Positions 26,998 through 37,147 of a DNA stretch of 64,000 nucleotides are shown here, one piece after another. The notes beneath the pieces were generated by a model. The model saw only the letters and a program-made list of their open reading frames with translations. It did no database searches and had not been told where the DNA came from. This DNA comes from Rhizophlyctis rosea. Its lineage: Eukaryota > Chytridiomycota > Chytridiomycetes > Rhizophlyctidales > Rhizophlyctidaceae. Positions within the stretch are counted from its first letter, which is position 1; the number at the start of each line of letters is the position of its first letter. The position numbers were made by a program, and so were the translations under genes. The DNA lies in assembly GCA_027596075.1 (NCBI GenBank), contig JADGJC010000105.1:55839-119838 (forward strand). The letters run 5' to 3'.

Positions 26998-27639
26998 TTA
27001 CCCGCCTGCAAAAGTTGATGAACCGTGATGCCCTAGATGGTAGTCAGAACCTGAAGATTTCCAAAAGTCCCATTGAAAATGACGACCAGTTTCTAACGAC
27101 AGGCCACTACCTCTTAGGGAGCGCGCTGTGTCTAGGTGATACTGATGACGAAATGTCGTGTTTGACGCGCCATTTGGTAGACTAATGCCATATGGTGTCA
27201 TCACATTGGAGCAGTGATTTGGTAGTGCATGCATTGACTTACGTGTAGCAAAAACGTTGAAATGGTTTTCTATAAAATACAAACAAGTTCAAAGGTAAGA
27301 AACTCACGATAAGCCTTCATTCAAGGCAGGAAAGTACAAGTAGGCAAACGAGTTATATACAAAGACTCTGAATGGGCATTTAGCACTCCTGGTGATGAAG
27401 GCATCCATCTTATTCCTTCTCTTCCCAAGTTCCTGCATCGTTTGTAACGGGACCCTCGCGATAGCTTTGCCACCATCAGCCACATGATGTCCTCCACCAA
27501 TCATCTTGGGGCTACAACCAGCCTGGCCCACATTCGAACAATTTCCCCCCAAGCACTACTCAAACCCGTCTGCTAAGTACTTCTTGTTTACCTTACCACC
27601 AGCAATACTTAGGAATCGTTTCCTGAGGGTTTCAACCAT
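26998..27639 (-). pseudogene. Uncertain multi-exon gene with an in-frame TAG, possibly degenerate
   Basis: Coding-like peptide starts at an ATG near 27639 (MVETLRKRFLSIAGG) and runs in one frame to KKYLADGFE. It then meets TAG and continues in the same frame as CLGGNCSNVGQAGCSPKMIG and on to FRVFVYNSFAYLYFPALNEG. A donor (GTGAGT at about 27304) and further splice-like signals lead to a last block near 27000-27120 (GRHFQWDFWKSSG). The TAG can only be spliced out with an implausible 36-nt intron. Either the gene is broken or the upstream part is not coding. No family recognised. It lies 163 bp from the Nrd1/Seb1 start, on the other strand. Confidence 0.35.
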
Positions 27640-27801
27640 CTCACGCCAATTCCATATCTGTGAGAACGATCGCCGGATCCCTTGTCGTTGAGACATACCT
27701 CACACCAAGAATTGGGCTTGGGGCGTTCCTTTACCAAACTTGAACTTCGACTTCGCTGGATCTCTGCAGAGCTTTTCTCAGCCTGGTATCAGTTCAGCAG
27801 G

Positions 27802-30800
27802 ATGGCCGACACACGGGATTCGATCGAGTTCGACAAAGAGCTCCATACTCTGCACGAGACCAAACCTCCTGTTTCAGCTTCAAAGATCCAGACGATCACG
27901 AAACTCGCTCTGAAACACGCAAAGGTGAATGCGATAGTTTTTCCAGTTGCAATTCGTTGTGTGAACCAAGTGCTAACGGTTTACTTTTCATGTAGCATTA
28001 CAAGAACGTGGTATACTCAATAGAGCGATTCATTCAAAGATGCAATCCGGAACTCAAACTGGCGGGACTTTATGTCATCGACTCAATCGCTCGAGCAGCA
28101 GCCAAGGTGCCGCAGGAGGGAGGGGAGCAGTTCATATCTCGGTTCGAGGAGAAGTTGGAAGGGCTGTTTCCATCGTTGTTGCAAGCGCCGACGAAAGATA
28201 AGGTTTGTGATTGGCGCTGTTTCTCGATTTCAAAGTATCTACTCGTTCCTTTCCTCATTACTTACATATTGCATTTATCAGGAACGAATGAAGAGAACCG
28301 TGGGTTTGTGGAAGAAGGCAGGACTCTTCAACGTGGAGCAACTGGATGTTATCGAAAAGGCATACTTCCCCGTCGAAGAAGCAGGCACAAGTGAGGAGGG
28401 GAGAATTGATGCAATTTCTCATCATTCCGTCATTCATATCGTTGTTTCTTCAGCGGGGACTGCACCGGGCACACCACAACTGAATCCGAAGGACCCTCGC
28501 CTCAAGAACGCAGCAAGCACTCCTGATGCTGTTGCAAAAGGCACGCCTGAAGTCCCCTCCATTCCGACAGCCGCAACAGCAGGCGCGGCGGCTCTTGATT
28601 CCAATAGCCTCATGAATCAACTCGGCGGTCTAAACCAACTGGGGCTGTCGCAGCAAGCTTTGGCGGCTGCTGGACTTACTACCGGGGTTCTGGGGTCTCA
28701 AAATGCAGTTTCATTACTGGGCCTTGCGCCGAATCTTGGTGGAATCGGCGCATTGGGGGCCGCTAATCAAATACAGTTGCCGGCTATCACTGCTTCGAAT
28801 CCTCAATTGACCGCCTTACTGGCAGCGTTTGGAAATAATCCTGCTGGGCTCCTTGCGGCAGCGACCGGAAACACGTGAGTATCTATTTCGTTTATTTTTC
28901 TGATAATTGGGGAGATGGATTGAGCAATGACAGTGAATTGCGGATTGCACCTATTTGATTGGACCGCGTGGAAGACGGGTTGTAAGATAAGAAACCTCTA
29001 GATTCATACGGTAATTAGTGGATGCCGAGCCATGTATCGTGCGCGGTGCAAGCCGACTATACTTAATAGAAGATCTATATCTACAGTACATCGCGTAATA
29101 ACTGGAGGGACATATGTGTGAGAGGTACACCTGCAATTTACAGAGGCAAGAAAATTAATCATTGGGTCATCTTTCTTCCTCTTATTTATGCACAATCGAT
29201 ACGTCCATTCCATCCGGAACCATAATGCAACTATCAGTGCTGTATCACAGCCTGCAAGCGGCGGTCAAGCCACGACATCCCTGCCTTCAGGAGATGCAAC
29301 CAAAAGCGTGGGCCAGATGCGCTACAATTGGATGGCCGACCCCAACCCATCACAAATGACCACACCATCCACTACCGCACCACAAGTTGCACCGACTCCT
29401 TTTCAAATCACTCCTACGACTCCGTCAGCGCCGCAATTTCCTCCTCAAAGTGTCTCGCAACCTCAACAGCAGACCCAAATGGCTGCAATTGCCCAACAAC
29501 AAGTTCAAAAGCCGCAACCACTACAACAGCAACAACACTTCCAATCGGCACAATCCCCGCAGTCAGCCAATACCCCACAAGCACCTTTCACAACGAGCTC
29601 TGCTGCAGCGCCGTGGGCGCAGTCAAACGCGCAAGCAGGCCGGCAGGATGGAGCGGCACCGCGCCGACCGTTCACCATGAGGGGAAGCGACTCGGCCCAA
29701 TCGCAAGCGCCCATTGGACGCCCCATTCCCGTTGTTGGAAGCGATCGTGAGGACTCGGGGGCTCAGGTGCCCGCGAACGCGCCTGATGCGAGGTATATTA
29801 GCGGGTGTGCGCCGCCGAGGGTTGACCGGGACGTGCCGCAAGAGTATATGAAGAGTGAGTCTATATTTGCGCTGATGTTTAGTGTTTGAGACAGGACGAT
29901 ATCTGATTGTGTTCGCATGAATTATCAGTCTTGAGCAGGACGGTATATGTTGGAGGAATCACGCAAGATATCAGCAAGGAGGAAGTGCGGGACTTGTTCG
30001 AGAATGTTGCCAGGGTGGATAGCGTCACGGTAAGAGACCCACTATGAGGTTGTCGTGTACTGGAGGCAAACCTCATGACTAGCTCTTCCATAGGTGAATT
30101 ACCCAAAATTCAATGCGTTCGTGAAGCTGCTTACTCGTGCCGAAGCCGACTTGATCAGAGAGAAGTTCAACAAGTTCATGTTCAAAGGATCGATGTTGAA
30201 GGTATGTTTTTAATCGTTTGGAGCTTGCATCTTCTGTTCAGTAAAGGAATGAATCAACCTGACCCATTCGCAACCAGATGGGATGGGGATGTGGATACGG
30301 CCCGAAAGAGTTCTTCGACTACTCGACAGGCGAAACTCTGTTCCCCCTCGTGCGCATGACTGACTCGGACAAACGTCACATCTCTGCTACGACGAGAGGG
30401 GGCGGACCCATTCAAGGCGGAACGGTGGTTGAAGAACCGGATGTGAACTTCCCGCAACGAGGCGACAGCATCAGGGGGAGTTACGTCAATGGCCAGCCAT
30501 TCAGACCGCCTTTGGTGCCGCACCCGGCAATGATGCAGAACGCTGGAAGGGGCACGTTTACGGGTATGGGTCGTGGAGCGGGAGGCGGCGCTGGAGGAGC
30601 GGGTATGGGCCGCGGAATGGGGATGGTGCAAATGGGTGGAATGGGACGACCGAACATGACGGCGCATATCAATCCTGGCATTGCGAAGTTTCCGGGCAAC
30701 ATGCAAAACGCCATGGGTGCTCACCATCAAGCGCAGCATCATCAGGCGGGGTACGGTCATCAAGATATTATGGTTGCGCCGGAGCGGACGTACGATGATG

Positions 30801-31501
30801 ACGTCCCGGGCGAGTTTGGGTATGCGCATCTTGAGCAGGGTGGGAGGGGGCGGGGAGGGAACGGGCGAGGGAGGGGTAGGGGTGGTGGTGGGGCTTATGG
30901 AGGGTTTGGGAAAGTGCAGGCTGAGGATCGTGGGGAGGAAGTTCTTGTTGTGCTTGGTGGTGGGGAGAGCGACGATGACACTGCGCGGGGCGACGATGCT
31001 GCCATGGAGGATGCTGACGACAGCGGGCAGGCGGGTGCGGAGAAGGATGGAGATGATCCTTCTAAGGACACTCCGCCTTCGAGACGGGAATCGACAACGT
31101 CTTCGAATGGGCATCAGGGTGGACGGGGAGGAGGGTACGGTCATATGCAACCGCCGCCGCACATGGGGTATAACATGCCTCCGCCAGGTATGGCGCCGCC
31201 CTGGGGTCCGCGAGGGGACTTCCCGCCGCCGAATTATGGTGGGCCGGTGCCGCCTTATGGTGGTGGGGGACGACATGGTGGTGCTCCTTGGGCAGGAGCA
31301 GGTGGTGGGCATGAGCGGTGGCCGCCTACACCTGGACCTGGGATGATGGGAATGCGGCCGCCGCCTGGGATGGGGCGTGGGGGACCTGGTGGGGACAGGG
31401 GTGGTCCGAAGCGGCCCTATGAGGGGAGTAGGGATAGGGATGAGGATCGTGGAGATGGAGGTGATGGGGATGATCGGAGGCAACGGTCGCGGTGGGATTG
31501 A
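27802..31501 (+). CDS. SEB1: Nrd1/Seb1/SCAF-type RNA-binding termination factor (CID + RRM)
   Basis: Binds the RNA polymerase II C-terminal domain and nascent RNA to direct transcription termination and 3'-end choice. Seen: an N-terminal CTD-interaction domain (ALKHAKHYKNVVYSIERFI, LKLAGLYVIDSIARAA, RTVGLWKKAGLFNVEQLDVI). Long Q/P/A/L-rich disordered stretches follow. Next is an RRM (RTVYVGGITQDISKEEVRDL, KFNAFVKLLTRAEADLIREK). The Nrd1/Seb1-specific extension is MGWGCGYGPKEFFDYSTGET with IQGGTVVEEPDV. The tail is rich in RGG/Gly and ends DDRRQRSRWD. About 950 residues. Seven or so introns, one about 370 nt long (28874-29243). The CID, RRM and GWGCGYGP combination is diagnostic for this family, as opposed to Pcf11. 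Confidence 0.93.
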
Positions 31502-31980
31502 GTGGGGGTTTGACGATTTGGAATGTGGGTTAGGGAATTTTGCATGTTTCTGGTTTCGTTGTTACTTTGTTCAGGAGGGTGGGGTTTCTGGCATTTGTTT
31601 CTCTTTGCATGTAGTAACTTTTTTTACGTCTTATTCTCTTGGTTTTCATTGGCTGTTCAACATAACCCCTTGCAGGTCACTCTGGTGTGGTTCATCGTCA
31701 GCTCATACCTGTCCCCCTTCCGCCCTTTCTTCCATTCAGTGTTCCGCATCATACGCTGTATGGCCAAGCCGAAACCATATACTTTTCCAAGACCATGTAT
31801 TCCCAATAGTCAAATCCATGTCGAGGATGGATGACTGCTTCTTCCAATATGATCCACATTCCCTCCCATTTACCACTCCACTCCAATCGCATGTATTGAG
31901 CCATACATCATACGGAATCAATTCAAATTTTGATCCAATGAGTAAAGCTGCCCAAAAAGTAAAATGTCTCTGTTGCGTCC
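31502..31980. other. Convergent 3' region between Seb1 and METTL25-like genes
   Basis: These 479 bp between two stop codons are T-rich (31580-31660). They probably contain the 3' UTRs and polyadenylation signals of both genes. No gene or repeat recognised. Confidence 0.4.
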
Positions 31981-33753
31981 TCACAATTTCCGAGCAACAA
32001 TTGCCATATTCCTCGGCGAGTCAACGGGCTCAAAGATCGGGACGAGCATTACCTCCAAAGGCACTATCTTCTCTTCCCGTTCCCCATCCCTATCACTCCC
32101 TTCCACTTTCCCCTCCACACCAGCCCCACCCACCTCACCCCCCGCCACCCCAACATCCCTCTCCCCACTCGCCTCCACCAAACACAAAAACCGATCCACC
32201 AAAATCAAACTCTCGATCGCCTCCGCCAATAACGCTCTCAAAGTCCACACCACCGCAACTTCCTTCTCCCTCTCTGCAAACCTCTCCTCAAACTCCCTTA
32301 ACACCTCAGGCTGTGCATCTTTCTCACAATCCACACCTAACCGTCCCAAAGCCCTGGTAGCGTAGTTGACAAAACCCCTTCCAAAAGCTTCCCTACCTAA
32401 CCGTCCCACAACAATATCGCGCGAGTCAGTAATATGAGGGAGGAGATTCCGCTCGCTTATAACGACTTGTAATAATGCCCGGTAGAAATGTCTCGCGAAG
32501 TTTTCTTTAGCTTCTTCGCCTTGTTCGCTCCATCGACATGTTGCTTGGCATGCTAACATCCGTGCCGTGAATCCCAGTGGTATTTCCAACGATTTCACGT
32601 AGGAGGACATGGGATATCCTGGTAGGGAGGTGGGTGGGCGGCGTTGGACGAAGATGCGGCTGTCGGGGTGGGATTCCCAGTGGTGTGGATTTGGGGTTGG
32701 GGATTGTTCGGTTAGGTGGTTGTAGCAGCATCCGACGCTTACGAGGACGGTGGCGGTTGAGTGGAGGAAGTGGCGGATGGAGGAGGAGGCGAGGTCGCCG
32801 CAGGTGTGGAGGCCGCAGAGCATCCATTGGGAGGGTTGTGGAGTTGGGGGGGATGGTTTGTCGGTTTCATTTGGTTGCGACTTGGGCTGCCCTTCATTAG
32901 CATCCGCCTCCTCGGCATTGGCTTCCCTCAACAACTCCTCAAACGTCCCGCCCGTCCCTACTCTCCGATTGATATGTCTCAGCCGCCCAATTTTGCTCTT
33001 ATCCGCATTTTTGAACATCTTTGCAATCGTTCCACTCCGCCTCTTTGCTCCACATGTCTGCACTTCGTCGTCGTCTACGCCGATGACGGTGAGACCGTAG
33101 GTGTAAGCTAGAACGGCGTCGAGATAGCCTTGGCCGGCGCCCATGTCGAGGACGTTTGGAGTGTTGGTAGATTCGGCAATGGTAGAGATTACGGCGGAGA
33201 GGATTCGTGTTTCGTGTTGCTTTTTGGGACTCATGCCGTAGATTGTTTTTCGATCGAGCGGTTTTGCTGGCGATGTTTCATTAGAGCTGGCCTCTGCACC
33301 TTTCACGAATTCGGGGCCTACCCTTCTTCTCAATATCTTGTGTAAAATGATCTCCCTGTGGATCTCTCGGGAGAGCAATTACTCTCGACAATCGAATAAA
33401 CTCCTTCAAGTCAGCTGGCCATCCTTCCTACACCTCAAGTAAAGAGGTTGTACAGTCAGTACTGGGTGCGTCTACCTGCTGCCAACGTCTTACATGATTA
33501 TTACCTTGACCCTCCCATGACTTGCCACGTTCAACAGGTCCTCATATGATGTTGAGGGCTCTTTCAGGAGTCGCCAGTGTGCCGGGAAGGTTTTCTCCCA
33601 ATAGTCGACAACGAAGAAGTCCACGGCGTGGTGTTGCCATAGCCAGGCATATTGGCGTAGGAACGCCACCAGAGCGTCTGCATAGCTGCGAACAGAGGTG
33701 AAGTTGTCTGGTAGACGTATGTGGTGTGGGCGTTTACTGCTCGCCGACTCCAT
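31981..33753 (-). CDS. METTL25: METTL25 / RRNAD1-family methyltransferase-like protein
   Basis: Predicted S-adenosylmethionine-dependent methyltransferase of the METTL25 group; substrate not established from sequence. Seen: an N-terminal exon (ATG at 33753) with FFVVDYWEKTFPAHWRLLKE, then after an intron WPADLKEFIRLSRVIALPR. The core follows with MSPKKQHE, the SAM loop NVLDMGAGQGYLDAVLAYTY, and VIGVDDDE. The family signature after the fold is LVSVGCCYNHLTE. Further on are YPMSSYVKSLEIPLGFTARM, the ACQATCRW block and SERNLLPHITDSRDIVVGRL. About 540 residues. At least two introns; the second removes a frame break just before SPKKQHE. It is convergent with Seb1. Confidence 0.85.
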
Positions 33754-34901
33754 TATGACTGTAAATCCGAGAAAGAGACATGGTGAGAGTTGTCAAAAAG
33801 CCAAAAATAAAAACTTGAGTGAGTCCTCTTTGTCCTTTTTTCGGTTTGAGATGTCCGGACAGAATGGGCTGTAACTGCGCCATTTCGAGTTACGTCAGCT
33901 TGTCCGATATCCCGCAGGATTCGCAAGCCAATCAATTCAATGGTTGCTGTCTCACTCTTCTTTCTTCCCGCAATTCCTTCACCAACAACTGCCCACCGTT
34001 CATCCATCCACACTTCCTCCATTCACGTCGCACCAACACCCATATATCTCCTCCACTCCACACGCTTGCACCTCACGGCCTTCCAGCAATCATTGAGTCA
34101 CCTAACCCTGAAACCCGCCCCACGACCCGATCCCGCAACCCACAACCCGCCCTCTCCTTGCGACCACCAACCGAGCCCCATTCTGGGGAGAACGTGCGGT
34201 CGACCTCACGGTCTCCCCGCCCGAAGGTATGCTATCGCTTGTCAGTCTTTTCTTTCAAAAGGTGGAGAACAAGCTGGGTCGCATTGTATCCGAGCGTTTA
34301 ACAAGACCCACTCCTGCCTGGGAGTGAAGACACGTCCTGAGCGATCTTGCTGACCTGTGGCTGACCTTGCCGGTGCTCTGGGGACCCTCCGTAATTGAGA
34401 GAAGGCACTCTTCACCTTCTTCTCGCGATTGCAACAATCCTTTCTTGAATTCCGTACTGAGCAAACTTCATTTCCTTTCATATCCACCCCACCACTCGTA
34501 CTTCATATTCGGGACGTGGAACTTCAATGGTTTGCGGAACGCGGACCAGGTCATTGGCGGTTGGAGCCGTGATGCTGGATGGCTTTACCAACTTTCCATC
34601 CCGGATCTGAATTGAGTGGGGCGCGATACTCAATGTGGTTCAAGCAGGCGTGGGCTGATGTGGGTCGAGGACCATAAGGTTCTCGGCTCAGTCCGAAGGG
34701 GAGCTTGACGGTGCGTTCGTGTCTGGCGGTGAGGGGGAGTGTTGGGTTGTCATTTCTTGACAACCCGACACTTTCTTAAGGATCCGTGGGGCCTTACTCA
34801 TCGTCAGTGGCGCTTCGGAGAACCGGACCGCGGTTTGCCTTCGGGCGGCCGTGGACGGATTGCCGCTGGTTCCGAATCGCTTTTTGCGGTCCCTGTTTGC
34901 C
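33754..34901. other. Gene-poor, C-rich spacer
   Basis: These 1.1 kb lack any convincing coding sequence. They should hold the METTL25-like promoter next to 33754. Long CA/CCA-rich and CT-rich tracts (33960-34180) and one strong hairpin (34738-34772) are the only structure I see. Confidence 0.4.
34738..34772. repeat. Strong 15-bp hairpin with 5-nt loop
   Basis: AGTGTTGGGTTGTCA, loop TTTCT, then TGACAACCCGACACT. All 15 positions pair, with one G-T wobble. It is close to a candidate small gene (start 34902). It could be a cruciform-forming element or a transcribed structured RNA, and it lacks the U-tract of an intrinsic terminator, which would not be expected in a fungus anyway. Confidence 0.85.
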
Positions 34902-35387
34902 ATGTTGACTACGCTCGGTGGTGGATGTGGGAAGCACTCAACGAAGAGATTTCGAGTGAGTTATGTCATGATTTGCGTCCGCTGCTTCATTATTCTGATT
35001 GTATTCTATCAGTCAGCAATTTCTCCGTCCATACATGAGATGCATCGCGTCGAAGCACCAGCGTGGCGTGAAATCCATCGCTATCCCCCGAGGGGTAACC
35101 GTAATAGCCGGTGCTGCTTCTGGAATCATAGTTATTGCCCTACATCCGATCACGCAGGTGGGCATTCATCCATTCTTCAGGGAACTTGATGCCTTTGCGT
35201 ACTTAGACTGACACTTCCTTCTCATTCGCAGCTCGCCAACATCTGCACAACCTTTGTCCGCACCCGTATTGCAACTTCCTCCTCCCCTCTTTCCGACAAA
35301 CCGGCACGCACAACGATTCCTATCGGCAAGACCATACCAGAATCCTCCGGACGTCCTGGCAGCTTCAACACGAACTGCCTTGCATAA
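34902..35387 (+). CDS. Candidate small protein with one membrane segment, 3 exons, about 117 aa
   Basis: No family recognised. Three ORF pieces join in phase 0 through two clean GT..AG introns: MLTTLGGGCGKHSTKRFR, then QFLRPYMRCIASKHQRGV through VTVIAGAASGIIVIALHPIT, then LANICTTFVRTRIATSSSPL to a TAA. The middle exon ends with a hydrophobic stretch that could span a membrane, preceded by basic residues. An alternative acceptor four bases upstream gives a different, less plausible reading. The ATG is the first in the open frame; an upstream exon is possible. Support is splice logic only, within a repeat-rich region. Confidence 0.35.
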
Positions 35388-35424
35388 AAGCTGGATCCAA
35401 CGCTGGAGCGTGACCACGAATGCA

Positions 35425-35510
35425 GCCCCTCTGTTTGAGGGGACAGCTACTTTGGGCTTCCGGCCTAACCTTGTAGTCAGAGCACGGACTTTTGGCTTCC
35501 GGCCCACTGT
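35425..35510. repeat. Direct repeat, copy 1 of an 85-bp family
   Basis: This copy shares CTGTTTGAGGGG, the block TTTGGGCTTCCGGCCT and the distal AGAGCA(C/T)GGACTT with a second copy about 318 bp downstream. The copies have diverged by substitutions and small indels, so this is an old duplication of a non-coding unit. GGCTTCCGGCC itself recurs twice inside this copy. Confidence 0.75.
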
Positions 35511-35742
35511 CCACAACATGTGCTGCTAGTTGGTCTACGCGTGAAGCAAAGGACTCTGCCGGTGTTGCCTTGCATCGCCGGCGATTAGAGTCACTTTGCT
35601 CCCAGTGGCGGATAGGGAGGAGTAGAAAAGAGGTGGGCGTTGGCAACCTCCTCCCACCAGTTTTGCAGGTCGATTCTGTGTCCTCGGCAATCCGTCATGA
35701 AATGAGAAGGGAAGCAACCTCGCGGCGCATGAAATGCTCGCC

Positions 35743-35829
35743 ATCCCCTCTGTTTGAGGGGAAAGCTCTTTGGGCTTCCGGCCTCACTGTGGCGAGAGCA
35801 TGGACTTGGAGCTTCGGGCCCATCGTCAC
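35743..35829. repeat. Direct repeat, copy 2 of an 85-bp family
   Basis: Second copy of the 85-bp unit, with CTGTTTGAGGGGAAAGCTC, then TTTGGGCTTCCGGCCTCACT and GAGAGCATGGACTTGGAGCT. Both copies are in the same orientation. Confidence 0.75.
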
Positions 35830-36133
35830 TTTGTCGTCCGTGGCGTTGACTTCCGGCATAGCGAAATGCAAGTACCAGGCTCAAGGAGCAAGGACTACTC
35901 GCCTCCCTGCTTGCTATACGCTCAAGACCTCATTTCGCGAAGTGGTGGATTGCAGGGATGTTGTCGAGGGTTCACCTTCCTCCTCTCAGGCCCCGGAGGT
36001 AAGATGTCTTATTTTATCACTGCTTCGGCGCGATACTCAACTCATCCATCAGCATGTGCAACTGGGCAATCGCATCTCTTGGAGTGAATCACCACATCGC
36101 TTCCTACTACCTCGCAATCCGCGGAATGCATCC

Positions 36134-36290
36134 GGCACTCCCACCAAATGGTGGTTGAGCGCCTCGGACCTGGCTACGTAGGACACTTTGGCACTCCCAC
36201 CAACTGGTGGTCGAGCGCCCCCGGCTATGCAAGGACACTCCGGCACTCCCACCAACTGGTGGTTGACTCCCTCTGGCTATGTAAAGACGC
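36134..36290. repeat. Three tandem 52-56-bp units with a palindromic core
   Basis: GGCACTCCCACCAA begins at 36134, 36190 and 36242. Each unit contains the near-perfect palindrome CCACCAACTGGTGG (first copy CCACCAAATGGTGG), then GAGCGCC or GACTCCC and GGCTA. Each core can form a 5-6-bp hairpin. The arrangement resembles mobile GC-rich hairpin clusters known from fungal genomes. Confidence 0.85.
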
Positions 36291-36339
36291 TACGGTCGCG
36301 TCGCACGTATTGCTCTTATTGGTTATAAAGAACCCATTG

Positions 36340-36415
36340 GCTCCGGTCCCTTGGGGGATCGCATCCGTGTTGGAGACGCATGCGTGTGAGGAGGGTTCGA
36401 ATCCCTTCCGGAGTC
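36340..36415 (+). other. tRNA-like element, 76 nt, incomplete cloverleaf
   Basis: Seen: a 7-bp acceptor-like stem (GCTCCGG at 36340 with CCGGAGT at 36408, one G-T). A perfect T arm contains GGTTCGAATCC, matching the RNA polymerase III B box. The spacing is 76 nt overall. Against a functional tRNA: the D arm does not fold and the A box is poor. The best anticodon stem (loop GTTGGAG, anticodon TGG) carries a C-C mismatch. Probably a tRNA pseudogene or tRNA-derived repeat. Confidence 0.35.
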
Positions 36416-36692
36416 ATATACTATTGATTGCTGCAAGCATTGTGTATGTTGTGCATATTGTTTGGGTGGATTTAATAATTCTTGATTCCACCCACAAGTT
36501 GTGATCATTCTCGTCGTTTCGTCTGATATGATTGTTTCGGTGCTATCAAATGGGGTGATCGCGAATGCCCGAAACTTGTTTTATGGTTCATATATTTACA
36601 GATTGATGGTACATATTATACGAAACAGCAGATACACATCGCCTTTAGACTTTTGCGACTCCCCACCACTTCCAATTCAATCTTCACGTCCA

Positions 36693-37010
36693 TTAGGCCT
36701 TCTTGGGGAACGCACTATGAGTCCTCAACCATGTCTCGAAATCCATCAACTCCGGATTAGTCTTCTTCAACTTCCCAATATCCGCTCCATACCCTTCCTT
36801 CCCAAACCAGTCCACCATGGGCCCCACGTCCTTCACACCGGCCTTCAACAAAGCTCCCAAAAACCCAAACGTCGTCCCTGCGAGGTGGGCCGTCACATTC
36901 GCGAATTTCTCGCTCAATTGTGTGAAGGTTCAATCGTCACCCGCCGGATTGATTGCCTTTTCGGTATTTTTCTGGGCTTCCGGGGCAAAGCTGCCGATAT
37001 TTGTCGTCGC
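36693..37010 (-). pseudogene. Small unknown gene with an in-frame TGA
   Basis: The C-terminal 75 codons read LSEKFANVTAHLAGTTFGFL through VGPMVDWFGKEGYGADIGKL and end SAFPKKA. Upstream, the same frame continues as FGVATTNIGSFAPEAQK and AINPAGDD, then TGA, then TFTQLSEKF. Amino-acid flow across the TGA looks continuous (a Trp TGG would fit). No ATG exists between the TGA and the strong block. A 29-nt intron would remove the stop but is too short. An acceptor (TACATAG) near 37010 suggests an upstream exon. No family recognised. This may be a recent pseudogene, a sequencing error or a recoded stop. Confidence 0.45.
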
Positions 37011-37147
37011 GACACCAAAGTATCTCTATGTATTTTCTAGGCATACAACTGCAACACTATACAACCTATGCACAACTGCGCATCAAGGCATATTACAGAT
37101 AGGTACGGTATACAGCGCTCTCGCGGTTTCAATGTAAACCAACTTGG

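Larger units (their letters stand above)
35388..36692. other. Repeat-rich, gene-poor region
   Basis: This 1.3-kb stretch contains a diverged 85-bp direct repeat pair, a triplicated 52-56-bp palindromic repeat and a tRNA-like sequence, each listed separately. No protein-coding gene is supported. The long open frames here coincide with GC-rich repeat DNA and have no coding character. Confidence 0.55.

Noticed and set aside
30254..31483. A 409-codon minus-strand ORF rich in Arg, Pro and Ser.
   Set aside because: Antisense of the Gly-rich tail of the Nrd1/Seb1 gene. The low GGN complexity suppresses stop codons on the other strand.
36340..36415. Considered a selenocysteine tRNA because of the in-frame TGA codons nearby.
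   Set aside because: No TCA anticodon can be placed, the acceptor-plus-T-stem length is the normal 7+5, and there is no long variable arm.
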